Shown: positions 26,696-35,375, numbered from the stretch's first letter. The stretch: 64,000 bases of DNA from Taibaiella sp. KBW10 (GCF_003852495.1 NZ_QAJI01000001.1:34866-98865); one strand, 5' to 3'. A program made the numbers and translations. The notes: generated from the letters alone by a model not told the origin.

Positions 26696-27315
26696 ATTTT
26701 ATGTTTTAAACTTTGCGAAGTTAAAGTTTTTTAAGGCAAAAAGGCCAGTGAAACCTCAATCAATTTATAAAGAGAAGCTAATAAAATTGTAAAATTTATT
26801 GGCAACAATTTAGTAACAATGCTACTATACTCATTTTCATTTCATTACTCCTTAAATTTACAATGCAAATTAAATAAATTATTGGGTAAAATAAACTACT
26901 GCTTTGCCCATTTTTAGATATAACACGTATAGAAAATCCCCCTTACTCCGTGTGTTTTATCTAAGGTCTTCGATCGCATGTCTGCCTCATCAATGAGGTT
27001 GTGTTTATCATTAAAATTGTTTCTGATAAAGGCATTTCCTGATTGGGCTAATGCATGTAAGCATAACAAATCGGTTGCTGCTCTTAATATTACAAATCTA
27101 CTAATGGCGGCCGTTAAGCATCTATTTAAAATGAGGTAAATTCATGTGATGCTCTATGAGAAGCGATAACGCAAGAGAGCGTATTGGTGCCGCAAAAAGA
27201 ATTGTATATTGCCCGGCAGATAGATTTACTATAAAAAATAAATTCCTATTTAACACATTATCAATATGTTATATTATAAAACAACTCATATATTTTGAAA
27301 ATATAGTTTTTTATT
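26696..27315. other. 620-bp intergenic region upstream of the his leader
   Basis: Between trxB (minus) and the his promoter. Very A+T-rich, with no credible gene; an 89-codon frame at 27156-27425 merely runs into the leader peptide. A trxB -7-like TAACTTCG lies about 15-25 bp upstream of the trxB start on the minus strand. The remainder shows nothing I can name. Confidence 0.5.
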
Positions 27316-27344
27316 TTGCAAATCAAATAAGAACTATATCTTTA
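27316..27344 (+). promoter_or_regulatory. Promoter of the histidine operon
   Basis: TTG (27316-27318), 18-bp spacer, TATCTTTA (27337-27344), a one-base variant of TAnnTTTG. It would start transcription about 10-15 bp before the leader peptide ATG at 27366. Confidence 0.65.
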
Positions 27345-27365
27345 CAACGTCAAATAGCACAAACT

Positions 27366-27425
27366 ATGTTTAATCAATTACATCATCATCATTTTCATAC
27401 TTGCACTCAAGCGAGCAGAGAATGA
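27366..27425 (+). CDS. hisL: Histidine operon leader peptide
   Basis: 19 codons: MFNQLHHHHFHTCTQASRE, then TGA. Five of six consecutive codons (6-11) are His. It lies between the his promoter and a perfect terminator hairpin and is the sensor of a ribosome-mediated attenuator. When His-tRNA is scarce the ribosome stalls on the CAT codons and leaves 27405-27413 free to pair with 27454-27462; otherwise it runs to the stop codon and covers that segment. The peptide itself probably has no other job. The His run, position and hairpins are seen; the mechanism is inferred from classical his/trp attenuators. Confidence 0.9.
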   Translation: MFNQLHHHHFHTCTQASRE

Positions 27426-27462
27426 TATGTTGTAAAATCAAAATATCTAATCCCGTTTGAGT
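27405..27462 (+). promoter_or_regulatory. Antiterminator pairing of the his attenuator
   Basis: ACTCAAGCG (27405-27413), just after the His codons, is complementary to CGTTTGAGT (27454-27462) with one G-U pair. This 9-bp helix consumes the 5' arm and loop of the terminator hairpin, so the two structures exclude each other. Confidence 0.75.
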
Positions 27463-27487
27463 AAATCAAACGGGATTATTCTTTTTT
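27449..27487 (+). terminator. his attenuator terminator hairpin
   Basis: AATCCCGTTTGA-GTAAA-TCAAACGGGATT is a perfect 12-bp stem, followed by ATTCTTTTTT. It lies 24 bp past the leader stop codon and 43 bp before hisG, so it would stop transcription before the structural genes when histidine is plentiful. Confidence 0.88.
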
Positions 27488-27504
27488 AGATTCTCTAGTC
27501 GTAA

Positions 27505-27517
27505 GATTTACTCAAAC
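27505..27517 (+). promoter_or_regulatory. Second segment complementary to the attenuator hairpin, just before hisG
   Basis: GATTTACTCAAAC is a perfect 13-nt complement of 27455-27467, which is the 5' arm and loop of the terminator. It ends 12 bp before the hisG ATG, so pairing would both break the terminator and sequester the hisG initiation region. Its role is inference. Confidence 0.6.
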
Positions 27518-27529
27518 ATTTTAATAAAA

Positions 27530-28393
27530 ATGAAAATGAGTAAACTTAAAATTGCCATACAAAAAAAGGGCAGACTTAGCGAAAAATCACTTCAATTATT
27601 AGAAGAATGTGGCATTAAATTTCCCAATGGAGGTGGAAAATTAGTAGCAACATCCACCAATTTTCCAATCGAGATTTTATTTCTCAGAGATGATGATATT
27701 CCCCAATATGTTGAACAACAAGTTGCAGATATTGGCATCGTCGGAGAAAATGTATTAATAGAAAGTCAGAAGAAAATAAAGCCTGTTCAACAGTTGGGCT
27801 TTTCTTCCTGCCGTCTCAGTTTAGCTGTTCCCAAGGAAACCAACTATACAGATCTGAGTTATTTCAATGGCAAAAAAGTAGCCACTTCATATCCGAATAT
27901 CCTTTCTGATTATTTTCAAAAAAACAACATTGAGGCCACTATTGAAATCATTTCTGGAAGTGTTGAGATCGCTCCAGGAATTGGTTTGGCTAACGCAATT
28001 TGTGATATCGTGAGTAGTGGAAGCACCTTATTTTCTAATGGACTAAAAGAAGTCGAAAAGATTTTTAGCAGTCAAGCGATTTTAATTGCTTCGCAAAATT
28101 TAGATTTAGAAAAGCAAAGTCTTCTAAATAAACTTTTGTTCCGGATAAACGCCGTTCGCAAAGCAAAAGAAAACAAATATATCTTGCTCAACGCGCCCAA
28201 TAATTGTTTAGAAAAAATCACACAAATTCTACCCGGGGTAAACAGCCCAACTATTCTTCCATTGGCTCAGAAAGGCTGGAGTAGCTTGCATTCGGTAATT
28301 AGCGAAGATAAGTTCTGGGATATCATAGATGAACTTCGGGAAGCGGGAGCAGAAGGAATTTTGGTGGTTCCTATTGAGAAATTCATCGCTTAG
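27530..28393 (+). CDS. hisG: ATP phosphoribosyltransferase (long form)
   Basis: 287 residues. The first enzyme of histidine synthesis, condensing ATP with PRPP. Seen: KLKIAIQKKGRLSEKSL, PQYVEQQVADIGIVGENV, the PRPP loop EIISGSVEIAPGIGLANAICD, and a C-terminal regulatory ACT-like domain (PTILPLAQKGWSSLHSV ... LREAGAEGILVVPIEK). Being the long form it does not need HisZ and is normally inhibited by histidine. A second in-frame ATG at 27536 is possible. It is the first structural gene after the attenuator. Confidence 0.96.
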   Translation: MKMSKLKIAIQKKGRLSEKSLQLLEECGIKFPNGGGKLVATSTNFPIEILFLRDDDIPQYVEQQVADIGIVGENVLIESQKKIKPVQQLGFSSCRLSLAVPKETNYTDLSYFNGKKVATSYPNILSDYFQKNNIEATIEIISGSVEIAPGIGLANAICDIVSSGSTLFSNGLKEVEKIFSSQAILIASQNLDLEKQSLLNKLLFRINAVRKAKENKYILLNAPNNCLEKITQILPGVNSPTILPLAQKGWSSLHSVISEDKFWDIIDELREAGAEGILVVPIEKFIA

Positions 28394-28483
28394 ATACAAT
28401 ACACAATTAGAAGTTATAAGTTCTAATTGATAGACTTGATAACGCTAAATTCATAATTACAGCTTCAAAATTCGTAATTAAAA
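28394..28483 (+). repeat. hisG-hisD spacer with short repeats
   Basis: 90 bp, the only real gap inside the his operon. It holds an inverted repeat AATTAGAA/TTCTAATT and a direct repeat AAATTCATAATTA / AAATTCGTAATTA. The A+T-rich style differs from the spacers elsewhere in the window. Confidence 0.4.
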
Positions 28484-29773
28484 ATGAAACAATACAACAA
28501 TCCACAAAATTCTGAATGGGAATCATTATGTAAACGGCCTGTTTTACGTTCTGAAGATTTAGACGAAAAGGTACAAAAAATTATAAATGCAGTACAGCAA
28601 AAGGGAGATGATGCACTACGGCAATTTGCATGGCAATTCGATAAAGTCAATTTAGAAAATTTAGAAGTTACGTTAACAGAAATTGAAATTGCGAAATCAA
28701 CAATTGCCGACGAATTGAAACAAGCTATATCAGTCGCATCGAACAACATTCGTACGTTTCACACTGCTCAAAAAATATCGGAAACGCCTGTCGAAACAAT
28801 GGAAGGTGTAAGCTGTTGGAGAAAAAATGTAGCCATAGAAAATGTAGGCTTGTACATACCAGGAGGTTCCGCACCGCTATTTTCAACTATTTTAATGTTA
28901 GCAATTCCAGCGAAAATTGCGGGCTGTAAACGCATCGCACTGTGTACACCATGTGATGCGGAAGGTAGGATCAATCCGGTGATTTTGTACACCGCTTCAT
29001 TTTTAGGAATTGATGAAATTTACAAGGTCGGCGGTGCTCAGGCAATAGCTGCTCTGGCATACGGAACAGCTACAATCCCAAAGGTAGATAAGATTTTCGG
29101 ACCGGGAAATCAGTTTGTAACTAAAGCCAAGGAACTGGTTCAGAAAAATGGAATTGCCATCGACTTACCAGCCGGACCAAGCGAAGTTTTGGTAATTGCC
29201 GACCAAAATGCAGATGCCGATTTTGTCGCTTCAGACTTGTTATCTCAAGCGGAACATGGAAGCGACAGTCAGGTGGTGCTGGTAACGGATAACGAGTTTT
29301 TTATTGAGAAAGTAAATCAAGCGATCGCAAGACAATTATCCGAATTACCTCGAATTGCATTAGTTTCCAAAGCTTTAGAAAATAGTTTTTCTGTGGTGTT
29401 CCATACGATTGAAGAATGCATAGAATTTAGCAATATCTACTCCCCCGAACATTTGATTTTAGCAGTAGAAAAAGCGGAAAGGTATATTGATAAAATCCAA
29501 AATGCAGGTTCTGTTTTTCTAGGAAACTATTCTTGCGAAAGTGCCGGAGATTATGCCAGTGGAACCAACCACACTTTGCCTACAAATGGCTATGCCAGAA
29601 GCTATAGTGGGGTCTCTTTAGATAGTTTTGTAAAGAAAATTACTTTTCAAACCATTACTGCAAAAGGCTTACAAAATATCGGGAATACGATTGAGATAAT
29701 GGCTGAAGCAGAGGGATTATTGGCTCATAAAAATGCAGTTTCTATTCGTCTTAAAAAATTAAATAATGGATAA
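28484..29773 (+). CDS. hisD: Histidinol dehydrogenase
   Basis: 429 residues. Performs the last two oxidations, histidinol to histidine, with NAD and zinc. Family segments are visible: NVGLYIPGGSAPLFSTILM, KVGGAQAIAALAYGT, KIFGPGNQFVTKAKE, DLPAGPSEVLVIAD, LLSQAEHGSDSQV with a zinc-ligand His, and SAGDYASGTNHTLPTNGYAR. It overlaps hisC by 8 bp, pointing to coupled translation. Confidence 0.97.
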   Translation: MKQYNNPQNSEWESLCKRPVLRSEDLDEKVQKIINAVQQKGDDALRQFAWQFDKVNLENLEVTLTEIEIAKSTIADELKQAISVASNNIRTFHTAQKISETPVETMEGVSCWRKNVAIENVGLYIPGGSAPLFSTILMLAIPAKIAGCKRIALCTPCDAEGRINPVILYTASFLGIDEIYKVGGAQAIAALAYGTATIPKVDKIFGPGNQFVTKAKELVQKNGIAIDLPAGPSEVLVIADQNADADFVASDLLSQAEHGSDSQVVLVTDNEFFIEKVNQAIARQLSELPRIALVSKALENSFSVVFHTIEECIEFSNIYSPEHLILAVEKAERYIDKIQNAGSVFLGNYSCESAGDYASGTNHTLPTNGYARSYSGVSLDSFVKKITFQTITAKGLQNIGNTIEIMAEAEGLLAHKNAVSIRLKKLNNG

Positions 29774-30803
29774 GGATATAGCGCAACTAATCAGAAAAAA
29801 CATATTAAACCTTTCTCCCTATTCGAGTGCAAGAGAAGAATATACAGGAAAAGAAGGCATTTTTTTAGATGCTAATGAAAATCCGTTTGGAAGGTACAAT
29901 CGCTATCCGGATCCGTACCAATCTGCTCTGAAACAGCGATTGTCGATAATAAAAAACATTTCATCCAGCCAAATTTTTATTGGAAACGGAAGTGATGAAG
30001 TGATTGATATTGCTTTTCGAATTTTTTGCGAGCCTAATCAAGACAAGGCTTTAACATTTACGCCAACATACGGAATGTATGAAGTGTCTGCAAATATCAA
30101 TGCTATAGAATTTATCAAACTTTCTTTGAATCAAGATTTTCAAATTGAGAGAAAAACAGTAACGCCTTATTTTTCCGATCCGAGTTTGAAATTAATCTTC
30201 ATTTGCTCTCCTAACAACCCGACCGGAAATCTACTAAACCGGGAAGACATCGAATTTGTCTTACAGCATTTCAAGGGCGTGGTGATTGTAGATGAGGCTT
30301 ATATTGATTTTTGCGATGAACCTTCTTTTCTCGAGAAAATTGAAAAATATCCCAATCTTATTGTGAGCCAAACATTGAGCAAAGCTTGGGGATTGGCAGG
30401 AATTCGTTTGGGAATTGCATATATGAACGAAAAGATCTTATCCTATTACAACAAGGTAAAAGCTCCTTATAATGTAAGTTCCATCAATCAAGAAACAGCA
30501 TTGGAAACACTCCGCAACATTGATGCATACGAGGAAAAACGAAACGAAATTCTTTCAGAAAAAAACAAGCTCATTAACGAACTACAAATATCAAAACCCG
30601 TTCATAAAATCTATCCCTCAGATGCCAATTTTTTACTGATAGAAGTAGATAATGCCAACCAATTATACAACAGATTGATAGAAAAACAAATCATCATCCG
30701 AAACAGAAATTCAGTTGTTCCAAACTGTGTGCGCATTACAGTCGGAACAAGAGAAGAAAACCTAAGATTATTGAACGAATTAAAACTAATAAACAATGGC
30801 TAA
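29766..30803 (+). CDS. hisC: Histidinol-phosphate aminotransferase
   Basis: 345 residues. PLP-dependent fold I aminotransferase: [22 protein letters not shown], and the cofactor lysine in [17 protein letters not shown]. It converts imidazole-acetol phosphate to histidinol phosphate using glutamate. It overlaps hisD by 8 bp and hisB by 8 bp. Confidence 0.96.
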   Translation: MDKDIAQLIRKNILNLSPYSSAREEYTGKEGIFLDANENPFGRYNRYPDPYQSALKQRLSIIKNISSSQIFIGNGSDEVIDIAFRIFCEPNQDKALTFTPTYGMYEVSANINAIEFIKLSLNQDFQIERKTVTPYFSDPSLKLIFICSPNNPTGNLLNREDIEFVLQHFKGVVIVDEAYIDFCDEPSFLEKIEKYPNLIVSQTLSKAWGLAGIRLGIAYMNEKILSYYNKVKAPYNVSSINQETALETLRNIDAYEEKRNEILSEKNKLINELQISKPVHKIYPSDANFLLIEVDNANQLYNRLIEKQIIIRNRNSVVPNCVRITVGTREENLRLLNELKLINNG

Positions 30804-31887
30804 AAAAGTATTATTTATAGATCGAGATGGCACGATTATTAAAGAACCCGGGGATTTTCAAATAGATAGTTTTGAGAAGCTGGGATTTTTACCTTTTGCA
30901 ATTAGTAGTTTGTCTAAAATCGCTCGCGAACTGGATTTCGACTTGGTTATGGTAAGCAATCAGGACGGCTTAGGAACGGATTCTTTTCCAGAAAACACAT
31001 TTCACCCGGTACAGAATTTTGTTATTCAAACCCTGAAAGATGAAGGTGTCCTTTTCAGGGATATATACATCGACGCTTCTTTTGAACATGAAGATAAAGA
31101 TACCCGAAAACCCCGTACCGGAATGTTGGGCAAATACATTCACGGTAATTACGACCTGGAAAATTCTTACGTAATTGGAGATAGAAAAACTGATGTAGCA
31201 CTGGCAGAAAATCTGGGCTCAAAATCGATTTTTCTCAGTAATGACATTTCCGTAAATGCAACGATTATCACAAGTGATTGGAACGAGATTTATCGCTATC
31301 TGAAAGCGCAGCCGAGAATAGGTAAGACCCTACGCAAAACACTGGAAACAGATATTTTGGTAGAAGTAAATCTGGATGGATGCGGAAAATCGAGCATTGA
31401 TACCGGTTTGCCGTTTTTCGATCACATGTTGGAGCAGATTTCCAAACACAGTAATCTGGATTTGAGCATTCAGGTAAAAGGTGATCTAAAAATCGACGAA
31501 CACCATACTATTGAAGATACTGCCATTGCTTTTGGCGACGCATTTTTACAAGCTTTGGGAAGTAAAAGGGCAATTGAACGATACGGTTTTTTATTGCCAA
31601 TGGATGATTGCCTGGCCCAAGTGGCAATTGATTTTGGAGGTCGTCCCTGGTTGGTTTGGCAAGCCGAATTCAAACGTGAAAAAATCGGGGATATGCCAAC
31701 GGAAATGTTTTACCATTTTTTCAAATCGTTTAGCGACCAGGCCCGATGCAATCTGAACATCAAGTCGGAAGGAGCAAATGAACACCACAAAATCGAATCT
31801 ATTTTCAAAGCCTTTGCAAAAGCAATAAAGATGGCAGCAAACAAAACAGAAAACTATAACATTCCAAGTACGAAAGGCACATTATGA
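30796..31887 (+). CDS. hisB: Bifunctional histidinol-phosphatase / imidazoleglycerol-phosphate dehydratase
   Basis: 363 residues. The N-terminal HAD phosphatase has [16 protein letters not shown] with its nucleophile Asp-x-Asp, [10 protein letters not shown], and [17 protein letters not shown]. The C-terminal dehydratase has [15 protein letters not shown], the metal-binding [14 protein letters not shown], and the second [14 protein letters not shown]. It carries out two non-consecutive steps. The fusion is known from Enterobacteria and Bacteroidota. It overlaps hisH by 4 bp. Confidence 0.96.
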   Translation: MAKKVLFIDRDGTIIKEPGDFQIDSFEKLGFLPFAISSLSKIARELDFDLVMVSNQDGLGTDSFPENTFHPVQNFVIQTLKDEGVLFRDIYIDASFEHEDKDTRKPRTGMLGKYIHGNYDLENSYVIGDRKTDVALAENLGSKSIFLSNDISVNATIITSDWNEIYRYLKAQPRIGKTLRKTLETDILVEVNLDGCGKSSIDTGLPFFDHMLEQISKHSNLDLSIQVKGDLKIDEHHTIEDTAIAFGDAFLQALGSKRAIERYGFLLPMDDCLAQVAIDFGGRPWLVWQAEFKREKIGDMPTEMFYHFFKSFSDQARCNLNIKSEGANEHHKIESIFKAFAKAIKMAANKTENYNIPSTKGTL

Positions 31888-32462
31888 TAGCTATTTTGAA
31901 ATACAATGCAGGAAACACTACTTCGGTAGCAAACGCGGTAAAAAGCTTAGGATACACAACCATTCTTTCAGACGATGTTTCGATTTTACAATCAGCCGAA
32001 AAAGTAATTTTTCCGGGAGTGGGCCAAGCGCGTTCGGCTATGAATTATTTGCATGAAAGAAATTTGGACACAGTCATAAAATCTTTGAATCAACCGGTTT
32101 TGGGGATTTGTTTGGGAATGCAACTTTTATGTGAGTCTTCCGAAGAGGGAGACACAGACGGTTTGGGAATATTCAAAACAAAAGTCCTCAAGCTTCCGCC
32201 TAAAAACCTTATTCCACATATGGGTTGGAATAATTTCACTTCCGTAAAAGGAAATCTATTCCGTAATATTTCAATTGAAAATGATTGCTATTTTGTACAT
32301 AGTTACTATGCAGCATTATGTTCAGATACCGTTGCTACAACCGATTACATCTTGCCCTTTAGTGCTGCTTTGCAAAAAGACAATTTTTATGCAACACAAT
32401 TTCATCCTGAAAAGTCAGCAAATGCAGGAATGCAAATTTTAAAAAACTTTCTTGAATTATGA
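31884..32462 (+). CDS. hisH: Imidazole glycerol phosphate synthase, glutaminase subunit
   Basis: 192 residues. Class I glutamine amidotransferase with nucleophile Cys in [10 protein letters not shown] and the His-Glu pair in [11 protein letters not shown]. It feeds ammonia to HisF. ATGA overlap with hisB and with hisA on the other side. Confidence 0.96.
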   Translation: MIAILKYNAGNTTSVANAVKSLGYTTILSDDVSILQSAEKVIFPGVGQARSAMNYLHERNLDTVIKSLNQPVLGICLGMQLLCESSEEGDTDGLGIFKTKVLKLPPKNLIPHMGWNNFTSVKGNLFRNISIENDCYFVHSYYAALCSDTVATTDYILPFSAALQKDNFYATQFHPEKSANAGMQILKNFLEL

Positions 32463-33172
32463 GAATCATACCAGCAATTGATATTATTGACGGAAAATGT
32501 GTCCGTTTGACAAAGGGTGATTACACTCAGCAAAAAATCTATAACGAAAACCCCTTGGAAGTGGCTAAAATGTTTGAAGATTTTGGAATCAAATACTTGC
32601 ATTTGGTGGATTTGGACGGCGCAAAAGCTACACAAATCATCAATTACAAAACTTTGGAAACGTTGACAACCAAAACCAAGTTACATATCGATTTTGGGGG
32701 AGGAATTAAATCCTTACAAGATGTGGAAAACGCCTTCAATAAGGGCGCAAAGCAAATAACGGTTGGAAGTATCGCAGCCCTGCAATCTACATTAATGTTG
32801 GAATGGCTCAACCGATTCGGAGCAGATAAAATTATTTTGGGTGCAGATTGCAAAAACCGAAAAATTGCAACCAATGGTTGGTCAGAAAGCAGCGATTTAG
32901 ATATATTATCTTTCATCAAGGAATATGAAAAAGAAGGAGCGACATACAGTATTGTAACCGATATCGACAAAGACGGAATGTTGGCTGGGCCATCATTTGA
33001 ACTATATAAACAAATTCTTTCTCAATCAAAAATCAATCTTATTGCCAGCGGAGGCATTACCACAATGGACGATGTGGTTCAATTAAAAGAAATGGGTTGT
33101 GAGGGCGCAATTATTGGAAAAGCGATTTATGAAGGAACAATCAAGTTAAAAGAACTTTCATTTCTATGCTAA
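32459..33172 (+). CDS. hisA: ProFAR isomerase
   Basis: 237 residues, (beta-alpha)8 barrel. [17 protein letters not shown] with the first catalytic Asp, [29 protein letters not shown] with the second Asp, and the phosphate loop [14 protein letters not shown]. It catalyses the Amadori rearrangement of ProFAR to PRFAR. It overlaps hisF by 7 bp. Confidence 0.96.
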   Translation: MRIIPAIDIIDGKCVRLTKGDYTQQKIYNENPLEVAKMFEDFGIKYLHLVDLDGAKATQIINYKTLETLTTKTKLHIDFGGGIKSLQDVENAFNKGAKQITVGSIAALQSTLMLEWLNRFGADKIILGADCKNRKIATNGWSESSDLDILSFIKEYEKEGATYSIVTDIDKDGMLAGPSFELYKQILSQSKINLIASGGITTMDDVVQLKEMGCEGAIIGKAIYEGTIKLKELSFLC

Positions 33173-33921
33173 AGAAAAGAATCGTCCCATGTTTGGATAT
33201 CAAAGATGGGCGAACGGTAAAGGGTATTAATTTTGAAAGCATTCGGGATGCAGGAGATCCTATAGAATTGGCACAACGTTATGTTCTGGAAGGAGCAGAC
33301 GAATTGGTATTTTTGGATATTTCAGCAACTCTGGAAAAGCGGAAAACGCTTTCGGAATTGGTTACACGCATCGCTGCGCAAATAAATATTCCATTTACAG
33401 TTGGCGGAGGAATTAACAGCTTGGAAGATGCAAAAACTATTATAAATGCGGGAGCAGATAAGATAAGCATCAATTCTTCTGCTATACTAGATCCAGAGCT
33501 TATAACTAAAATTGCCCATGAATTCGGAAATCAATGTGTTGTTTTAGCAATTGACACCAAATTCGTTAATGACCAATGGATGGTCTTCAGAAGTGGTGGA
33601 AAAATCGCTACCGGGATCGGCGCAGTTGATTGGGCTAAAAAAAGTGTTTCGCTTGGAGCAGGTGAGATTTTGCTGACTTCTATGAATAATGACGGCACTA
33701 AATCAGGTTTTGCATTAGACATCACACAACAAATTTCTGAACATGTTTCCGTCCCTGTTATCGCTTCGGGAGGAGCTGGTACGATGCAACATTTTGCAGA
33801 TGTATTTAAACAAACCAAAGCTACCGGAGCTTTAGCCGCAAGTGTTTTCCATTACGAACAGATTTCCATTCCGTCACTCAAACAATTTTTAAAAGAACAA
33901 AATATCGACATACGATTATGA
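33166..33921 (+). CDS. hisF: Imidazole glycerol phosphate synthase, cyclase subunit
   Basis: 251 residues. [19 protein letters not shown] with catalytic Asp11, [31 protein letters not shown] with the second Asp, and [18 protein letters not shown]. It works with HisH to make imidazole glycerol phosphate and AICAR. ATGA overlap with hisIE. Confidence 0.96.
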   Translation: MLKKRIVPCLDIKDGRTVKGINFESIRDAGDPIELAQRYVLEGADELVFLDISATLEKRKTLSELVTRIAAQINIPFTVGGGINSLEDAKTIINAGADKISINSSAILDPELITKIAHEFGNQCVVLAIDTKFVNDQWMVFRSGGKIATGIGAVDWAKKSVSLGAGEILLTSMNNDGTKSGFALDITQQISEHVSVPVIASGGAGTMQHFADVFKQTKATGALAASVFHYEQISIPSLKQFLKEQNIDIRL

Positions 33922-34505
33922 ATATAGATTATAATAAAGCAAACGGACTTGTGCCCGTTATCATCCAAGATGAAACAAATCTCCAGGTTTTGATGCTTGG
34001 ATTTATGAATGAAGAAGCCTATCAAAAAACGATTTCGGAACAAAAAGTAACATTTTTCAGTCGAACCAAAAATCGATTGTGGACAAAGGGTGAATCTTCA
34101 GGAGATTATCTGCATGTAAAGAATATTCAGTTGGATTGTGACAACGACACTTTGCTAATTCAGGTAAAAGCAGAAGGTCCAACCTGTCATAAGGGTATGA
34201 TTTCGTGTTTTAATACAGAAACGTCAAAAGGTTTTTTGTACCAATTGGAACAAACTATTCACCAACGAATTGACAAAAATTCAGAAACGTCCTACACCAA
34301 CAAATTATATAGAAAAGGCATCAACAAGGTGGCACAAAAAGTGGGCGAAGAAGCAGTGGAATTGGTCATAGAAGCCAAAGATAACAATGATGACTTATTC
34401 AAAAATGAGGCAGCTGATTTGTTGTATCATTTTTTGCTTCTACTAAAAGCAAAAAACATCAGTTTGGAGGATATCGAAAATGTATTGAAATCAAGGGAGC
34501 AATAA
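33918..34505 (+). CDS. hisIE: Bifunctional phosphoribosyl-AMP cyclohydrolase / phosphoribosyl-ATP pyrophosphatase
   Basis: 195 residues. The HisI half (about 1-105) has FSRTKNRLWTKGESSG and the metal-binding LDCDNDTLL ... GPTCHKG. The HisE half (about 110-195) has the helical NTP-pyrophosphatase signature KVGEEAVELVIEAK ... NEAADLLYHFLLLL. Catalyses steps two and three of the pathway. Last gene of the operon; no terminator directly after it, the nearest strong hairpin being 200 bp on. Confidence 0.96.
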   Translation: MNIDYNKANGLVPVIIQDETNLQVLMLGFMNEEAYQKTISEQKVTFFSRTKNRLWTKGESSGDYLHVKNIQLDCDNDTLLIQVKAEGPTCHKGMISCFNTETSKGFLYQLEQTIHQRIDKNSETSYTNKLYRKGINKVAQKVGEEAVELVIEAKDNNDDLFKNEAADLLYHFLLLLKAKNISLEDIENVLKSREQ

Positions 34506-34506
34506 A

Positions 34507-34620
34507 GAGCGTTTACGTAAAAGGCTTCAAGAAGAACTAAAGTGTTTTCATTTTATCATAATTTTATTTCAATCAGCTTAAACAGTTTTGTAATCTTTAT
34601 TAAACATCCTGTATCCCTAA
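34507..34620 (-). pseudogene. Relic of the 5' end and leader of a paralogue of the next secreted-protein gene
   Basis: On the minus strand, ATG at 34551 starts a frame resembling the first codons of the 34832-35254 gene: CACTTTAGTTCTTCTTG versus CACTTTTAATCCTTTTTG, then AAGCCTTTT versus TAGCCTTTT. It has a deletion and a stop at codon 5. The roughly 70 bp upstream also aligns with the leader of the intact gene, including TTAAACA, TATTAAA and TATCCCTAA versus TGTCCCTAA. Similarity ends where hisIE begins, so the coding part was lost at the operon edge. Confidence 0.55.
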
Positions 34621-34702
34621 GCAAAATCAAGTAAAAAAGCAGCAATGCAGGATTATCCAGACTAATAATAGTTGATTCATCAATTTATTCAAGCAGACAA
34701 AG

Positions 34703-34755
34703 ACTTAAAATGGTATTGGGTGGCCTTGCTGACCACCCAATACCATATTTTAAGT
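34703..34755. terminator. Long inverted repeat, probable bidirectional terminator
   Basis: ATGGTATTGGGTGG and CCACCCAATACCAT form a perfect 14-bp stem with a 9-nt loop. Flanking ACTTAAA/TTTTAAGT extends it to about 21 bp with a 2-nt bulge. T-rich ends are present but weak on both sides. It sits between the his operon (plus) and the secreted-protein gene (minus). Confidence 0.6.
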
Positions 34756-34831
34756 AAAAAAGGATACAAAATGCGGTATTCATAAGTATTCCAAAACGCC
34801 AATACTTATGCTATGGAGGGTTTCGACATTC

Positions 34832-35254
34832 TTAATTTTGAATATAAAAGCTGCTGCCATCCCACATAAAGGACAATTGTCCACCGGGTCCGATAATGCC
34901 AATATTTGTCCAACCTATGGCTTGCGGTAACACAAAATCCGTAGCTTCATCACTTGCAATATATTCACCGGGGCCTTGTGTAAAACTGATCCTCCAGGCG
35001 GGACAGTTCCTGCCGGCGCCAGCCAGGCAACCTGAACCGGGATTAGCATAATATATTCCGGGGCTGTGTGCCGGAACCGTAACACATTGGCCACCGGAAC
35101 AAGATACCTGTCTACAGACATCCATCGCATCGAGGCAGATGGTTAAGGAATATGACAAATCAGGAACATGAATTGGCGGATTCCCCAGTTGGGCAAAAAG
35201 CTTACCGAAGCCAAAAAAGGCTACAAAAAGGATTAAAAGTGCTTTCTTTTTCAT
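34832..35254 (-). CDS. Small secreted Cys-rich protein, unknown function
   Basis: 140 residues. Signal peptide MKKKALLILFVAFFGFGKLF with cleavage after FAQ. The mature part has six Cys in the first half (TICLDAMDVCRQVSCSGGQC, GCLAGAGRNC) and ends in a Gly/Trp-rich beta-like region (GIIGPGGQLSFMWDGSSFYIQN). There is no T9SS domain and no known family. Two perfect inverted repeats lie just upstream, and a dead paralogue start lies beyond its 3' end. Confidence 0.65.
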   Translation of the reverse strand: MKKKALLILFVAFFGFGKLFAQLGNPPIHVPDLSYSLTICLDAMDVCRQVSCSGGQCVTVPAHSPGIYYANPGSGCLAGAGRNCPAWRISFTQGPGEYIASDEATDFVLPQAIGWTNIGIIGPGGQLSFMWDGSSFYIQN

Positions 35255-35257
35255 TAT

Positions 35258-35286
35258 AATATTGTTTAATTAGTTTAAACAATATT
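35258..35286. promoter_or_regulatory. Perfect 12-bp inverted repeat in front of the secreted-protein gene
   Basis: AATATTGTTTAA-TTAGT-TTAAACAATATT ends 3 bp before the start codon on the minus strand. It could be an operator or a hairpin that blocks translation initiation. Confidence 0.55.
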
Positions 35287-35307
35287 ACGATTCCTATTAA
35301 ATATTCT

Positions 35308-35329
35308 ATGTCCCTAAAACTAGGGACAT
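35308..35329. promoter_or_regulatory. Palindrome ATGTCCCTA-AAAC-TAGGGACAT
   Basis: Perfect 9-bp arms, 53 bp upstream of the secreted-protein gene start. Only its first half (GTATCCCTAA) survives at the relic copy. Operator candidate. Confidence 0.5.
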
Positions 35330-35375
35330 GCTTCAAAGCGGGAAGGCCAAGATCGCAAATTCCTTATCCGGTATA

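Larger units (their letters stand above)
34506..34831. other. 326-bp region downstream of the his operon
   Basis: Contains the paralogue relic (34507-34620) and the long hairpin (34703-34755). No coding frame is credible. Confidence 0.5.

Noticed and set aside
26985..27000. Small hairpin CCTCA-TCAA-TGAGG in the trxB-his spacer
   Set aside because: Only 5 bp with no T-run and no nearby gene end; expected by chance.
27156..27425. 89-codon reading of the his leader
   Set aside because: Most of it lies upstream of the promoter; only the last 19 codons follow the promoter and have leader-peptide features.
27316..34620. His operon as part of a mobile element
   Set aside because: No transposase, integrase, tRNA or terminal repeats at either edge; only composition and the paralogue relic point to replacement.
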